64,000 nt of DNA from Mucilaginibacter segetis (GCF_016522075.1 NZ_JAEHFW010000001.1:1860001-1924000), one strand, 5' to 3'. Positions 52,691 through 63,451 are shown, counted from the stretch's first letter. Notes: a model not told the origin generated them from the letters alone. Translations and numbers: made by a program.

Positions 52691-55258
52691 TTAAGCATTT
52701 GACCGCAAAACCTCTAACGGTGGTTTATTTAAAATACCCCTGCTGTTTAATAATCCTATAATTATAGTTAATGATGTTATTATTAAAAATAACACAGCAA
52801 CTGGCATAAAGTTGATGGAATAAGGCATATTAAAACGATATTTTGCCAAAAACCAGCTTGAGGCTATAGCAATAACAATACCCGTTAGTGCTGATAGAGC
52901 ACCCAAGAATAAATATTCCAGTGAGGTTATAGCAAATATCTGTTTACGACTGGCACCTAAAGTGCGCAACAGTACGCTTTCCTGTATGCGCTGGTATTTG
53001 CTTATTCTTACCGATGATATCAGTACGATAATTCCGGTGATGATACTAAAACCACTCATAAATTTAATAACATAACCTATTTTATCCAATAAATCATCTA
53101 GTACACTCAGTACCAGGCCCAAGTCTATTATAGACACATTAGGGAACTGTTTTACAACAGCCCTCTGGTATTGTGCTGAAACTTCATTAGACGGAACATG
53201 CGTTAATAATATATGAAACTGTGGTGCATCTTCTAAAACCCCGGTTGGAAACACAATTTGAAAATTTGTGGATATTTTATTCCAGTTCACTTTACGTATA
53301 CTACTTACTATGGCGGGCATCATTACTCCCTGTACGTTAAATAGCAGATGGTCACCTACTTTTACTTTTACACGTTCTGCAAAGCGCTCCTCTATAGAGA
53401 CTGGTATATCTTTGCCAGTGGTAGCCACGCCTTCAAATTTTCCAGCTGTTATTTGTTCTGATGCGGTTAATGTATCGCGGTAAGTTACCCGGTATTCGTA
53501 AGAAAAAGCACGTTGCGAAATATGTGATGTACTATCTTTCTTAGCATCAGCCGCAGTCTTACCATTTACTTTTTCTAGCCGCATAGTAATAATTGGCACT
53601 TGTGATAATATAGGCAGTCCTTGTTTACGTGTAAGATCTGCAAGTGCTTTTTCCTGCTTGGTTTGTATATCAAACAAAATCATGTTTGACTGATTGCCGC
53701 TTGCAGATAACGTTACCTGACCTATAAGCAATTGTTGTATAAGAAACAGCGTGCAAATAAAGGCAGTACTTAAACCGATAGATACAGTTAAAATAATGGT
53801 TTGATTATTGGGCCGGTATAAATTAGCAAAGCCCTGTCGCCAAATATAGCTCCATGAACTCATAATCAGCAATCGTGTAAATCTGATCAGCAAATAGGCT
53901 ATGGCGGTTAATACTAGAAAAGCGATCATTATACCGATAGTGAATACTGTAGCAGCCGTCCAGTCGCCTAATTGCATATACGAGAACGAAAGTATAAACA
54001 CCAGCACTAAAAAATAAACAAACCATCTTAACGGATCGCGCGATATAGAAGATTCCTCAAAAGACAGCCTTAGCGTATTTAATGGTGATATATTTCGTAT
54101 AGATATCAGCGGAAGCAGGCCAAATAGCACGGATATGATTACGCCTAAAATAACTCCTTGTATTACGGCTATCCAGGATATATTAACAGATATGGTAATA
54201 GGTAAAAAGTCTTTAAGTACTAAGGGCAACAGATGTTGTACGGCAGTACCCAATAAGGCTCCTGCAATTGACCCTATTAAACCTATGCCAATTATTTGTA
54301 TCAGGTAAATCAGGAAGGCTTCAGACGCTTTTACACCTATGCAACGCAAAATAGCAATGGAAGCTACCTTTTCGCGAATGTAAATATTAATAGCACTGGC
54401 AACGCCTACGCATCCTAATAATAAAGCTACAAAACCAACTAAAGACAGAAACCTGGACAGATCAGCAAATGAGCGGCCTGTATTTTCCTTACGTGTTTCA
54501 ATAGTTTCATAATTAAAGTCAGCGCTGTCAAGGTGAGGATTGATTTTCTTTACTATTTTGTCAATATCTGTCTGTTTATTATACTTAAAAAAGTAGCTGT
54601 AATTAACGCGACTACCTACTTTAACTAAACCCGTTTCGTGCAGATATCTTAAGGGGATATAAACAATGGGTGCAATGCCAGCAGATAAGCCCGTTTGTCC
54701 CGGGGCATTATTTAGTACACCTTTTATTAAAAATGTGGTATTGCCAATTTTTATGGAGTCGTTAACTTTGGCATTATATTGCAGCATTAGTGTTTTATCA
54801 ACTAACGCGTATTTACCCATTTTAAAAGTATTGCCTGCTTGTGAAGGGTTAGTTTCCAATTGACCATAGTAAGGAAATTTCCCTTCTAGTGCCCTCACCT
54901 GTACAAGCCTTGTACCCTGGCTCTTCGGGAAATAGATCATAGAGGCGAAACTTCGCTGTTCCGATCTGTCATCGCCAAGTGAGTCCAATAAGGCTTTAAA
55001 CTGAACGTCGGGATCCTTATTCCCGGTAATAGCAAGATCGGCGCCTATTAAAGTAGCTGCCTGGCTATTAATATCATTTTGAATATTATACCTGAACGAA
55101 TAAATAGCAACAAGAGCGGCGATACCAAATATTATAGAAGAAATGAATAACAACAGCCTGCTTCTGTTACGGCGACTATCGCGCACGGCCATTTTAAAAA
55201 GCCAGGGGATATTTATTTTTCTTTTGAAATCTACGTCGTCCATAAGCAGCTTATTCAT
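52691..55258 (-). CDS. ABC transporter permease (FtsX/YbbP-like, two FtsX domains)
   Basis: About 855 aa: one N-terminal membrane helix after SRRNRSRLLLFISSIIFGIAAL, a MacB-type periplasmic domain (about 60-240), a four-helix FtsX unit (about 270-420, with VASAINIYIREKVASIAILRCIG), a second one starting about 600-860, and a second periplasmic domain between. It fits YbbP. Three in-frame ATGs (55273, 55258, 55243) are possible; 55258 gives the least overlap with the ATPase gene. It works with the ATPase at 55251 and the arylesterase to export or remodel lipids or lipoproteins. Confidence 0.9.
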   Translation of the reverse strand: MNKLLMDDVDFKRKINIPWLFKMAVRDSRRNRSRLLLFISSIIFGIAALVAIYSFRYNIQNDINSQAATLIGADLAITGNKDPDVQFKALLDSLGDDRSEQRSFASMIYFPKSQGTRLVQVRALEGKFPYYGQLETNPSQAGNTFKMGKYALVDKTLMLQYNAKVNDSIKIGNTTFLIKGVLNNAPGQTGLSAGIAPIVYIPLRYLHETGLVKVGSRVNYSYFFKYNKQTDIDKIVKKINPHLDSADFNYETIETRKENTGRSFADLSRFLSLVGFVALLLGCVGVASAINIYIREKVASIAILRCIGVKASEAFLIYLIQIIGIGLIGSIAGALLGTAVQHLLPLVLKDFLPITISVNISWIAVIQGVILGVIISVLFGLLPLISIRNISPLNTLRLSFEESSISRDPLRWFVYFLVLVFILSFSYMQLGDWTAATVFTIGIMIAFLVLTAIAYLLIRFTRLLIMSSWSYIWRQGFANLYRPNNQTIILTVSIGLSTAFICTLFLIQQLLIGQVTLSASGNQSNMILFDIQTKQEKALADLTRKQGLPILSQVPIITMRLEKVNGKTAADAKKDSTSHISQRAFSYEYRVTYRDTLTASEQITAGKFEGVATTGKDIPVSIEERFAERVKVKVGDHLLFNVQGVMMPAIVSSIRKVNWNKISTNFQIVFPTGVLEDAPQFHILLTHVPSNEVSAQYQRAVVKQFPNVSIIDLGLVLSVLDDLLDKIGYVIKFMSGFSIITGIIVLISSVRISKYQRIQESVLLRTLGASRKQIFAITSLEYLFLGALSALTGIVIAIASSWFLAKYRFNMPYSINFMPVAVLFLIITSLTIIIGLLNSRGILNKPPLEVLRSNA

Positions 55259-55940
55259 TACCGGTTTTTTCATCTGAGATCAATTTCCCTCCTTTGATCT
55301 TCAAAATCCTATTGGTTTTTGCGGCCAAGTCAAGATCATGAGTTACTAAAACCAAAGTAGTTCCGGCTTCCTTATTAAGGTCGAATATCAATTTAATTAC
55401 TTTTTCACTTGTTTCGGCATCCAAGTTTCCGGTAGGTTCATCTGCAAACAATATGCTAGGTGAGTTAGAGAAAGCCCTCGCTAGTGATACCCTTTGTTGT
55501 TCTCCGCCTGATAGTTGAGCAGGGTAGTGATGACTACGGTCAGCCAGGCCAACTTTATCTAACAGATCAATGGCTCTGGCATTTATGTTTTTTTCTCCTC
55601 GTAGTTCAAGCGGTACCATTACATTTTCTAATGCGGTTAAAGTAGGTAACAACTGAAAATTTTGAAATATAAAACCAACATGTTTGTTACGCATCTGCGC
55701 TCTTTTGTCTTCTGTAAGGCTGCCAAGATTAATATCTTTTAATTCCACGATACCATCGGTGGCACTATCAAGCCCCGCACATAACCCCAACAACGTAGTT
55801 TTCCCGCTGCCAGACGGGCCAACAATAGCATTGGTTGAGCCTGCTGTAACAGTAAAACTTATGTCGTCTAATACAGTAAGTATATGCCCCGCACTTTTAT
55901 AGGTTTTATTTAAATTTGAAATTTTTAATATATTTTCCAA
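55251..55940 (-). CDS. ABC transporter ATP-binding protein (YbbA/LolD-like)
   Basis: The 229-aa protein has Walker A GPSGSGKTTLLGL, the Q-loop FIFQNFQLLPTLTALENV, the signature LSGGEQQRVSLARAF, Walker B SILFADEPTG and the H-loop LVLVTHDLDLAA. It pairs with the FtsX-type permease downstream (overlap of 8 nt with the chosen start). It leads the tesA-type operon on the minus strand. Confidence 0.96.
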   Translation of the reverse strand: MENILKISNLNKTYKSAGHILTVLDDISFTVTAGSTNAIVGPSGSGKTTLLGLCAGLDSATDGIVELKDINLGSLTEDKRAQMRNKHVGFIFQNFQLLPTLTALENVMVPLELRGEKNINARAIDLLDKVGLADRSHHYPAQLSGGEQQRVSLARAFSNSPSILFADEPTGNLDAETSEKVIKLIFDLNKEAGTTLVLVTHDLDLAAKTNRILKIKGGKLISDEKTGNE

Positions 55941-56084
55941 TCTGTATTTATATTTTGCTTAATAATTACCGATAAATTTAAAACTTTAACAACAACGGCA
56001 GGCTTATTAAATAATTCATTGCAAATACATTACATATACCTTCTAGCAAAGCTGAATTGTTATTATTCCACCTAAACTATAACC

Positions 56085-56789
56085 ATGCAAGAGTATCCCG
56101 GACAAAAACGAATTTTAGTAGCTGTTGATTGTATAATATTTGGATTTGATGGTGTAAACGTAAAATTGTTACTTGTAAAACGCAGTTTAGTACCTGAACG
56201 CGGCAATTGGAGTTTAATGGGCGGTTTTATTAACCCATCCGAAAGTCCGGAAGATGCTGCTAATCGTGTTTTGGAAGAACGTACAGGACTTAAAAATGTT
56301 TATATGGAGCAATTTCAGGTATTTGGCAATCCTGAGCGTGATCCGGTTGAGCGTACATTATCCATTGCTTATTTTGCATTAATTGACATACATCAGTATG
56401 AAAAACAATTAAGCGCTGAAAATAACCCAGAGTGGTTTTTATTAGATGACATGCCTGAAATGGTTTTTGATCACGCTGAAATGGTAAACTTGGCAAAAAG
56501 AGAACTAAGATACAAAGCCGCGTTACATCCTATATTATTTCAGTTACTTCCTGAAAAATTTACCATACCGCAATTACAAGCTTTATATGAAGGAGTTTAT
56601 CAAACGGAATTTGATGACCGTAACTTTAGCAGAAAATTGCTCTCAACCGGTTTATTAGTTAAATTGGCTGAAAAAGACAAGCAATCATCAAAAAAGGGAG
56701 CATTTTATTATCGGTTAGATCAAACTAATTATAAAGATAACATCAATTCTTTTCTAAACCTTGTTCCTAACCCCGATAAGTTTTTATAA
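56085..56789 (+). CDS. Nudix-domain transcriptional regulator (NrtR/AraR-like)
   Basis: The 234-aa protein has an N-terminal Nudix domain (15-140; VDCIIFGFDGVNVKLLLVKR, GNWSLMGGFINPSE) and a C-terminal winged helix (about 155-225; LPEKFTIPQLQALYEGVYQTEF, then FSRKLLSTGLLVKL). In the Nudix box the REUxEE core is RVLEER, so the first Glu is Val and the last is Arg, which suggests ligand binding without hydrolysis. Bacteroides members of this group sense sugars or ADP-ribose. No sugar gene is adjacent, so its regulon is elsewhere. Confidence 0.87.
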   Translation: MQEYPGQKRILVAVDCIIFGFDGVNVKLLLVKRSLVPERGNWSLMGGFINPSESPEDAANRVLEERTGLKNVYMEQFQVFGNPERDPVERTLSIAYFALIDIHQYEKQLSAENNPEWFLLDDMPEMVFDHAEMVNLAKRELRYKAALHPILFQLLPEKFTIPQLQALYEGVYQTEFDDRNFSRKLLSTGLLVKLAEKDKQSSKKGAFYYRLDQTNYKDNINSFLNLVPNPDKFL

Positions 56790-56892
56790 TCATCCTGAAT
56801 AACTCTTTTTTACATCAAGCCACTTGATTGCGAACTGTTTTGTATTTTTATAATTCCAATAAACTGTTTTAGATTAATTAAAGGATCCTATT

Positions 56893-59800
56893 TTGAATAA
56901 AAACAAGGCGGCGATAAGTGCAACTGTAATATTCCTTTTTATTTTTAGCAGTTATTATTCTTTTGCACAGAACACATCCAACCAAGGCAAAGAGTTTTGG
57001 ACGGGCTATATGTCACATATTGAAAGTACAGGCCAAAGTCAAATGAATTTGTACATAACAGGTGATGTAAATACTTCAGGTACTGTAGAAATAGCTGATG
57101 GAAGTTTTGACCCAATTCCGTTTACAGTAACTGCTAAACAGGTAACCAAAATAGCCATCCCACGAATAGCTTTCGTGAAGAGTTCCGGACAGTTTTTAAA
57201 AGGTTTACATATTACCGCGCAAAAAAAAGTAGCAGTGTATGCACATATTTATGCCTCGAGTGTGTCTGGCGCTACGCTGTTGTTACCCGTGAATGTTTTG
57301 GGCAAAAGTTATTATTCGCTGAATTATACTCAAAAAGCAAACGAGTCGCCAACCTATTCTACATTTATGGTTATTGCAACTGAAGATAATACAGTTGTAG
57401 AAATAGTTCCATCCGCTCCACTTATAGGTAAAACAGGTAAATTTACAGTTACACTCAAAAAAGGAGAATTGTATCAAGGACTTTCATCAGGCGATTTAAC
57501 GGGAACCAAAATACGCAGTATAAGTACATCAGACGGCCAATGCAAAAAAATTGCTGTTTTCTCAGGAAGTACAAAAATAGGTATTGGCTGTGATGAAGGT
57601 TCTTTTACTTCAGATAATCTTATTCAACAAGCTTATCCTACATCTTCATGGGGTAAAAATTTCATTACGGTGCCGCTTAAAAATAGGAATTACGATGTTT
57701 TCAGAATTTTCTTTAGCGAACCTGATACTAAACTAACCATAAATGGCGCACTTCAAACGCAGGAAGAAGGCCCTCCTTATATAGAGTTTAATTCACAAAT
57801 ACCGAATATAATTTCTGCGGATAAACCTATTCAGATAATTCAGTATGCAGTTTCGCAGGAAAAAAGTCTGGGAGATAACTGTAATGGCAATCCAAATGAT
57901 GTCGGAGACCCGGAAATGATTTACTTAAATCCAATCGAACAAACCTTGGATCACGTAACTCTATATTCGGCAAGTGAATCTGCAATAAGTCAAAGTTATA
58001 TAAATGTCGTAACTAAATCGAGCAACGTTAAAACATTTAAATTGGATGGAAAATCATATGATAAGTTCACACCGTTACAAGGAGATACGTCTTATTCGTA
58101 TGCTCAGATAAACGTTCAAAATGGCACTCATAATATAAATGCAAGTGATGGATTTAACGCCATTGCTTACGGATTTGGCTACGCGGAGTCATATGGATAT
58201 TCTGCAGGTACGAATGTTAAAAATCTGAATGAATCTATTGTATTTGAAAATCAGCAAACAAATAAAATTCAGGAAAACGGTTGCGTAGGAGTATCTTATA
58301 AATTAAAATTAACATTGCCGTATCAAACAGGAAGAATTACATGGAAAAATATTGATGGTGATAACACATCTTATATTGATAATAATCCCACAGTTAAATC
58401 TACAACACAAAAAGATAATAAAACGCTTTACACATACGAGTATTATAAACCGGTAACTTTTCTCGCGGGAGATTATTCTATTACAGCTACTGTGCTTAAT
58501 CCTGTTGCGGATGAATGCGGATCTGATGAGGACATAGATTTCGATTTTAATATTGCTGATTATCCTGCACCTGTTATTTCCGTAAGTGATAATTGTAACG
58601 GCGATACCACTTATTTTGCTGATAGTACAAGCAATGAAAGCAGCATAATAAAAACATGGCTTTGGGATTTTGGTGACGGGCAAACCTCCACATTACAAAA
58701 CCCCAGACACTATTATACAAATCCGGGTATTTACAATGTAATTTTAACTGTGGGTAATGAAAATGAGTGTTATTCAACATCGGCGCCTGTAGCTGTTCAT
58801 ATAATCAAAAAACCGGCTGCTGCTTTTAATTTATCCATTCCGGCTTGTGTAAATAAAGACGTAATTATTTCCGATAAATCTACATCCGAAGAAAGTAATA
58901 TAATAAAATGGGTGTGGGATTATGGAGACGGTACGGAGATAGAAACACGCACCAGCAGTACACCTTTCACTCATGTTTTTACCACTACCGGAATAGACAC
59001 GGTTACCTTAACTATATTTACCGATAAGGGCTGTGTAGATAGCAGTAAACGGGTTATAAATATCAATCCACAACCCGTAATTGATTTTACGGTGCCGGAT
59101 ATTTGCCTTACTGATGCGGTTGCTCAGTTTACTGATAAAAGTACAATTGAGGATGGCAGCAACAATTCTTTTACTTATCAATGGGATTTCGGTGATAATA
59201 ATGCTACGCCTCAAAATTCCAATACTTCCACAAGCAAAAACCCTAAACATATCTATACCCGTGCCGACAACTACACCGTTACTTTAACATTAATTACATC
59301 AAGCGGTTGTAGCTATTCAAAGTCGCAAATTTTCACAGTTAATGGAGACACTCCTGCTGCTAAATTTACGATAGAAGATAAAGATAATTTATGCAGTGGT
59401 AATCCTGTAATCATCGATGATCAGTCAACCGTAAATTTTGGAAATATAACAAAGATAATTTGGTATTATGACTATTCAGATAATCCGCAGAACTTTGAAA
59501 CTTTTAATAGAGCAGATATGCCTGCTAATCGAAAATATACACACGATTATGGTGTATTTAATTCACCTCAGACAAAAACTTACACCATAAGAATGGAAGC
59601 TTACTCGGGCGAAAGTTGCGTAAATATTACTCAACAGGACATTGTAGTTAAAGCTAATCCGCTTGTTTTTATTACGCAATTAGGATTTATTTGCCAGAGT
59701 GCTTCACCTGTACAGATACAAGTCGATAAAAACGGATTTATTGGCAACGGTATTTTCAGTGGTAAGGGCGTAAGTGCTGACGGATTATTTGACCCGTATA

Positions 59801-60393
59801 TTGCAGGTCCGGGAGTATTCACTATTAATTATGATTTTACAGCTCAAAATGGCTGCAGTTACACCACTTCAGAAGAAATTACCGTAAACCCTGATCCGGT
59901 TATTGATGCTGGAGAAGATTTAACAATTTTAGAAGGAAATAGCGTAATTTTAAAAGCAAGTGCAAGCGGCAACGGCGTAAGTTATAAATGGACACCGTCA
60001 ACAGGATTAAATCGAGATGATATATTGCAGCCAACTGCCTCTCCGATATTTGATACCAATTATACGTTAACAGTAACTACAGCCAATAGTTGTACAAAAA
60101 CGGATAATATATTTGTTAAAGTATTGAAAGATTTAACGGTTATAAATACATTTACACCTAATGGCGATGGTATTAACGATAAATGGAATATTCCTTATCT
60201 TGATAATTATCCAGGAAGTACAGTAAAGATATACAATAGATACGGAGAAACGGTATATTCGTCTATTGGTTATTCTGATCCTTGGGACGGAACATTCAAT
60301 GGACGTATTTTGCCCGCAGGCACATATTATTATATTATAGACCCTAAAAATGGACGCAAAGTTATTTCAGGGAATGTTACCATCATCAGATGA
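56893..60393 (+). CDS. T9SS-secreted PKD-repeat adhesin-like protein (IgGFc-binding-type N-terminus, CHU_C end)
   Basis: The 1166-aa protein starts with TTG and has a signal peptide (ISATVIFLFIFSSYYSFA). The N-terminal part (about 30-450) fits the IgGFc_binding family (GKEFWTGYMSHIES; VPLKNRNYDVFRIFF). Three PKD domains follow (WLWDFGDGQTSTLQNP, WVWDYGDGTEIET, YQWDFGDNNATPQNS). The end is a CHU_C/gliding-motility C-terminal domain (INTFTPNGDGINDKWNI, KIYNRYGETVYSS, LPAGTYYYII), the type IX sorting signal. It overlaps the PorP/SprF gene by 4 nt. Confidence 0.9.
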   Translation: MNKNKAAISATVIFLFIFSSYYSFAQNTSNQGKEFWTGYMSHIESTGQSQMNLYITGDVNTSGTVEIADGSFDPIPFTVTAKQVTKIAIPRIAFVKSSGQFLKGLHITAQKKVAVYAHIYASSVSGATLLLPVNVLGKSYYSLNYTQKANESPTYSTFMVIATEDNTVVEIVPSAPLIGKTGKFTVTLKKGELYQGLSSGDLTGTKIRSISTSDGQCKKIAVFSGSTKIGIGCDEGSFTSDNLIQQAYPTSSWGKNFITVPLKNRNYDVFRIFFSEPDTKLTINGALQTQEEGPPYIEFNSQIPNIISADKPIQIIQYAVSQEKSLGDNCNGNPNDVGDPEMIYLNPIEQTLDHVTLYSASESAISQSYINVVTKSSNVKTFKLDGKSYDKFTPLQGDTSYSYAQINVQNGTHNINASDGFNAIAYGFGYAESYGYSAGTNVKNLNESIVFENQQTNKIQENGCVGVSYKLKLTLPYQTGRITWKNIDGDNTSYIDNNPTVKSTTQKDNKTLYTYEYYKPVTFLAGDYSITATVLNPVADECGSDEDIDFDFNIADYPAPVISVSDNCNGDTTYFADSTSNESSIIKTWLWDFGDGQTSTLQNPRHYYTNPGIYNVILTVGNENECYSTSAPVAVHIIKKPAAAFNLSIPACVNKDVIISDKSTSEESNIIKWVWDYGDGTEIETRTSSTPFTHVFTTTGIDTVTLTIFTDKGCVDSSKRVININPQPVIDFTVPDICLTDAVAQFTDKSTIEDGSNNSFTYQWDFGDNNATPQNSNTSTSKNPKHIYTRADNYTVTLTLITSSGCSYSKSQIFTVNGDTPAAKFTIEDKDNLCSGNPVIIDDQSTVNFGNITKIIWYYDYSDNPQNFETFNRADMPANRKYTHDYGVFNSPQTKTYTIRMEAYSGESCVNITQQDIVVKANPLVFITQLGFICQSASPVQIQVDKNGFIGNGIFSGKGVSADGLFDPYIAGPGVFTINYDFTAQNGCSYTTSEEITVNPDPVIDAGEDLTILEGNSVILKASASGNGVSYKWTPSTGLNRDDILQPTASPIFDTNYTLTVTTANSCTKTDNIFVKVLKDLTVINTFTPNGDGINDKWNIPYLDNYPGSTVKIYNRYGETVYSSIGYSDPWDGTFNGRILPAGTYYYIIDPKNGRKVISGNVTIIR

Positions 60394-61403
60394 AAAAAAA
60401 ATTACTCCTTACAATTCTGTTAATAACATCGCACTTACTGTATGCGCAGCAAAAGCCTCAATACACCCAATATGTGTTTAATAACTATTTATTAAACCCT
60501 GCTGTAACGGGTATTGAAAATTATACTGATGTTAAGTTGGGTTATCGCAGTCAATGGACTGGACTGGAAGGGGCTCCTGTTACAAGTTATTTCAGCATAA
60601 ACGCGCCACTAGGTAAAGACTTTTTACAGGGAGATGCTACCGCCTTTCCGGCATCTGGAGGGGTTAATCCGTCCAGCAGATTATATACGCAGTACTATCG
60701 CGCTGCAGAACCTCATCACGGCATCGGATTTACTATAGTATCAGATAAGGCCGGCCCGATCACCCAAACTAATATAGATGCCACTTATGCCTACCATTTG
60801 GGTATAACTGATAGGCTTAATCTGGCAGTAGGAGTATCGGCAGGTGTAAGTCATATCAATTTAAATACATCCATGATAACACTTGAGGACCCTAACGACC
60901 CAACGATTAATAACTTAAATACCAGCCAATGGAAACCAGATTTGGGGGTAGGAGTGTGGGCTTACTCTTCAAATTATTATTTAGGGGCATCAGTCCAACA
61001 AGTTTTACCGCAAACACTATATTTAACTACCGGCAACACAGCAAATCAAAGTAAAACAGTCCCGCATTTTTTTGTAACCGGCGGTTATAAGATATATCTG
61101 TCAGACGATGTAACACTACTACCTTCCGGGTTATTAAAATTCATACAACCTACACCGGTAACCTTTGATATTAACATGAAGCTCTCCTTCCGTGATAGAT
61201 TTTGGTTTGGGGGGTCGTACCGTAAAGATGATTCTTACGCGGTATTAGCCGGATTTAATTTAAGTTCATTCATTAACGTCGGATATTCCTACGATATTAC
61301 AACCTCTGCTCTTCGCACGGTAAGTAATGGTACACATGAAATAGTTTTAGGAATACTTTTAAACAACCGATATAAGGTTACCAGTCCGCAACACGGTTTC
61401 TAA
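60390..61403 (+). CDS. PorP/SprF-family type IX secretion outer-membrane protein
   Basis: The 337-aa protein has a signal peptide (MKKKLLLTILLITSHLLYAQ) and the PorP/SprF N-terminus KPQYTQYVFNNYLLNPAVTGIE, then GYRSQWTGLEGAP, GIGFTIVSDKAGPITQTN, and beta-barrel strands to FDINMKLSFRDRFWFGGSYR and NRYKV at the end. These proteins anchor or guide T9SS substrates and are commonly paired with the adjacent CHU_C protein, with which it is translationally coupled (ATGA). Confidence 0.92.
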   Translation: MKKKLLLTILLITSHLLYAQQKPQYTQYVFNNYLLNPAVTGIENYTDVKLGYRSQWTGLEGAPVTSYFSINAPLGKDFLQGDATAFPASGGVNPSSRLYTQYYRAAEPHHGIGFTIVSDKAGPITQTNIDATYAYHLGITDRLNLAVGVSAGVSHINLNTSMITLEDPNDPTINNLNTSQWKPDLGVGVWAYSSNYYLGASVQQVLPQTLYLTTGNTANQSKTVPHFFVTGGYKIYLSDDVTLLPSGLLKFIQPTPVTFDINMKLSFRDRFWFGGSYRKDDSYAVLAGFNLSSFINVGYSYDITTSALRTVSNGTHEIVLGILLNNRYKVTSPQHGF

Positions 61404-61432
61404 GAAGTACTGTACTTGAGGCATTAGACCTT

Positions 61433-61984
61433 TTATAAAGCTTCAGAAACAACTTCTGTCACTTCGGGCACCATTCGTTTTAACAGATTTTCTATTCCAG
61501 CTTTCAATGTAACAGTTGAAGACGGACACCCACTGCATGATCCTCTTAGTTCAACAGTGACCACGCCCGCGTCAAATGAACGGTAACTTATTGCTCCGCC
61601 GTCTTGTTCAACAGCCGGTCGTACGTAATCATTTAGTATCTGTTGTATTTTTATTTCCGTTTCGGTTCCTTCAAAGTCAACATCAACGGTTTGTTCAACC
61701 TCTTGTACTTTTAACTCTGATTCAACAGCGCCCTTAACAAATTCCTTTAATATCGGTTCTATATCATTCCAATCACTACCTTCGGTTTTAGTAACTGTAA
61801 CAAAATTGCTGGCAAAAAAAACACCGTTAACAAAAGAAAACTTATACAATTCTTTTGCGAATGGAGATTTTTCAGCACTTTCTTTAGTCGCATAATCCAC
61901 ACTTCCGTTAACCAGTAATTTATTTACTATAAATTTCATGGTTGCCGGGTTAGGAGTTGATTCGGTATATACGTTGATATTCAT
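61433..61984 (-). CDS. NifU-family (Nfu-type) iron-sulfur scaffold protein
   Basis: The 183-aa protein has an N-terminal Nfu domain (1-87; TPNPATMKFIVNKLLV) and a NifU C-terminal domain (about 110-175; VRPAVEQDGGAISYRSFD, LRGSCSGCPSSTVTLKAGIE) with the CxxC iron-sulfur motif. It delivers Fe-S clusters. It stands alone on the minus strand, 30 nt from the convergent PorP/SprF gene. Confidence 0.95.
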   Translation of the reverse strand: MNINVYTESTPNPATMKFIVNKLLVNGSVDYATKESAEKSPFAKELYKFSFVNGVFFASNFVTVTKTEGSDWNDIEPILKEFVKGAVESELKVQEVEQTVDVDFEGTETEIKIQQILNDYVRPAVEQDGGAISYRSFDAGVVTVELRGSCSGCPSSTVTLKAGIENLLKRMVPEVTEVVSEAL

Positions 61985-62107
61985 GATCTGCTATTTTATT
62001 GTATTATCTACAAAGTTAAACAGGATTTTGGTTTAATGGTAAACCTTAAATTGTTATGACCCGTTAATGATAATCCATTTCGACTATCAATTCAGGATAT
62101 AAATTCT

Positions 62108-63451
62108 TTAAATCCCTGTATAATTTTGAGGTGTAATATTTTTTATCTCATTCTTAACCATATCACTCACATTTAAAGTGTCCACAAAATCGGCTATCGT
62201 TATTGAATTGACATGAGTGTTTGTACGCGTTAACTCCTTTAATGCTTCATATGGATTAGGATATCCTTCCCGACGTAAAATAGTTTGAATAGCTTCAGCT
62301 ACAACGGCCCAATTCGCATCCAGATCCTTGTTTATTGCAGACTCATTTAATAACAACTTATTTAACCCTTTAATAGTTGATTTAAAAGCTATTAACGTAT
62401 GTGCCATAGGTACACCAATGTTGCGTAGCACTGTAGAGTCAGTAAGATCACGTTGCAGGCGTGATATTGGTAACTTGGCAGCCAAATGCTCAAACAATGC
62501 ATTTGCTATTCCCAAATTTCCTTCGCTGTTCTCAAAATCTATCGGATTAACCTTGTGCGGCATCGCAGATGAACCTACTTCCCCGGCCTTAATTTTCTGT
62601 TTAAAATAATTCATGGAAATATAGGTCCACATATCCCTATCTAAATCCATTACAATGTTATTTATACGCTTTAAGGCGTCACACTGGGCCGCAAAATTAT
62701 CATAATGCTCTATTTGGGTGGTAAACTGCGACCGATGCACCCCCAGTATATCATTAACGAAATGATTGCCGAATACTCTCCAGTCGGTTTCCGGATAGGC
62801 TATATGGTGCGCGTTAAAATTTCCGGTGGCACCGCCAAATTTAGCGGAGTAAGGAATAGCAGTAAATAATTCCAACTGTTTTTCTAAGCGCTCTACATAT
62901 ACCATTATTTCTTTCCCTAAACGGGTAGGACTGGCTGGCTGGCCATGCGTATGTGCTAACATGGCAATGTTTGTCCATTCTACAGCATATTTTTTAAGCA
63001 GATCGAGCAAGTCGTTAAAAACAGGCAGATAAACTTCGTTAATAGCTAGTTTAAAGCTATAAGGTATTGCCGTATTATTAATATCCTGCGAAGTTAAACC
63101 GAAGTGTATAAATTCCTTATAATCAGTAATACTCAGTTTATCAAATTGTTGTTTTATAAAGTACTCAACCGCCTTAACATCATGATTAGTTGTTCTTTCT
63201 ATCTCTTTTATTGAGGTGGCATCTTTTTCAGTAAAATTCTTATATATATCACGTAACTTTTCAATATTATTTTTATCAAAAGTCTGAAGTTGGGCTAAAG
63301 GATGTTCACACAGGGATATAAAGTATTCTATCTCAATAAAAACCCTGTATTTGATCAGTGCATATTCCGAAAAATAGTCTGCTAGGGCTGATGTAGTGTT
63401 ACGGTAACGGCCGTCGATAGGGGATATAGCGGTAAGGGAATTTAATTCCAT
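62108..63451 (-). CDS. purB: Adenylosuccinate lyase
   Basis: The 447-aa protein starts MELNSLTAISPIDGRYRN and has the PurB signature GSSAMPHKVNPIDFENSEGN at about residue 293 (catalytic Ser295), plus TTNHDVKAVEYFI and TSQDINNTAIPYS. It is in the E. coli-type group. It acts in purine synthesis (SAICAR and adenylosuccinate). The ATG at 63451 is chosen over a TTG 18 nt upstream. It is divergent from the TetR gene. Confidence 0.97.
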   Translation of the reverse strand: MELNSLTAISPIDGRYRNTTSALADYFSEYALIKYRVFIEIEYFISLCEHPLAQLQTFDKNNIEKLRDIYKNFTEKDATSIKEIERTTNHDVKAVEYFIKQQFDKLSITDYKEFIHFGLTSQDINNTAIPYSFKLAINEVYLPVFNDLLDLLKKYAVEWTNIAMLAHTHGQPASPTRLGKEIMVYVERLEKQLELFTAIPYSAKFGGATGNFNAHHIAYPETDWRVFGNHFVNDILGVHRSQFTTQIEHYDNFAAQCDALKRINNIVMDLDRDMWTYISMNYFKQKIKAGEVGSSAMPHKVNPIDFENSEGNLGIANALFEHLAAKLPISRLQRDLTDSTVLRNIGVPMAHTLIAFKSTIKGLNKLLLNESAINKDLDANWAVVAEAIQTILRREGYPNPYEALKELTRTNTHVNSITIADFVDTLNVSDMVKNEIKNITPQNYTGI

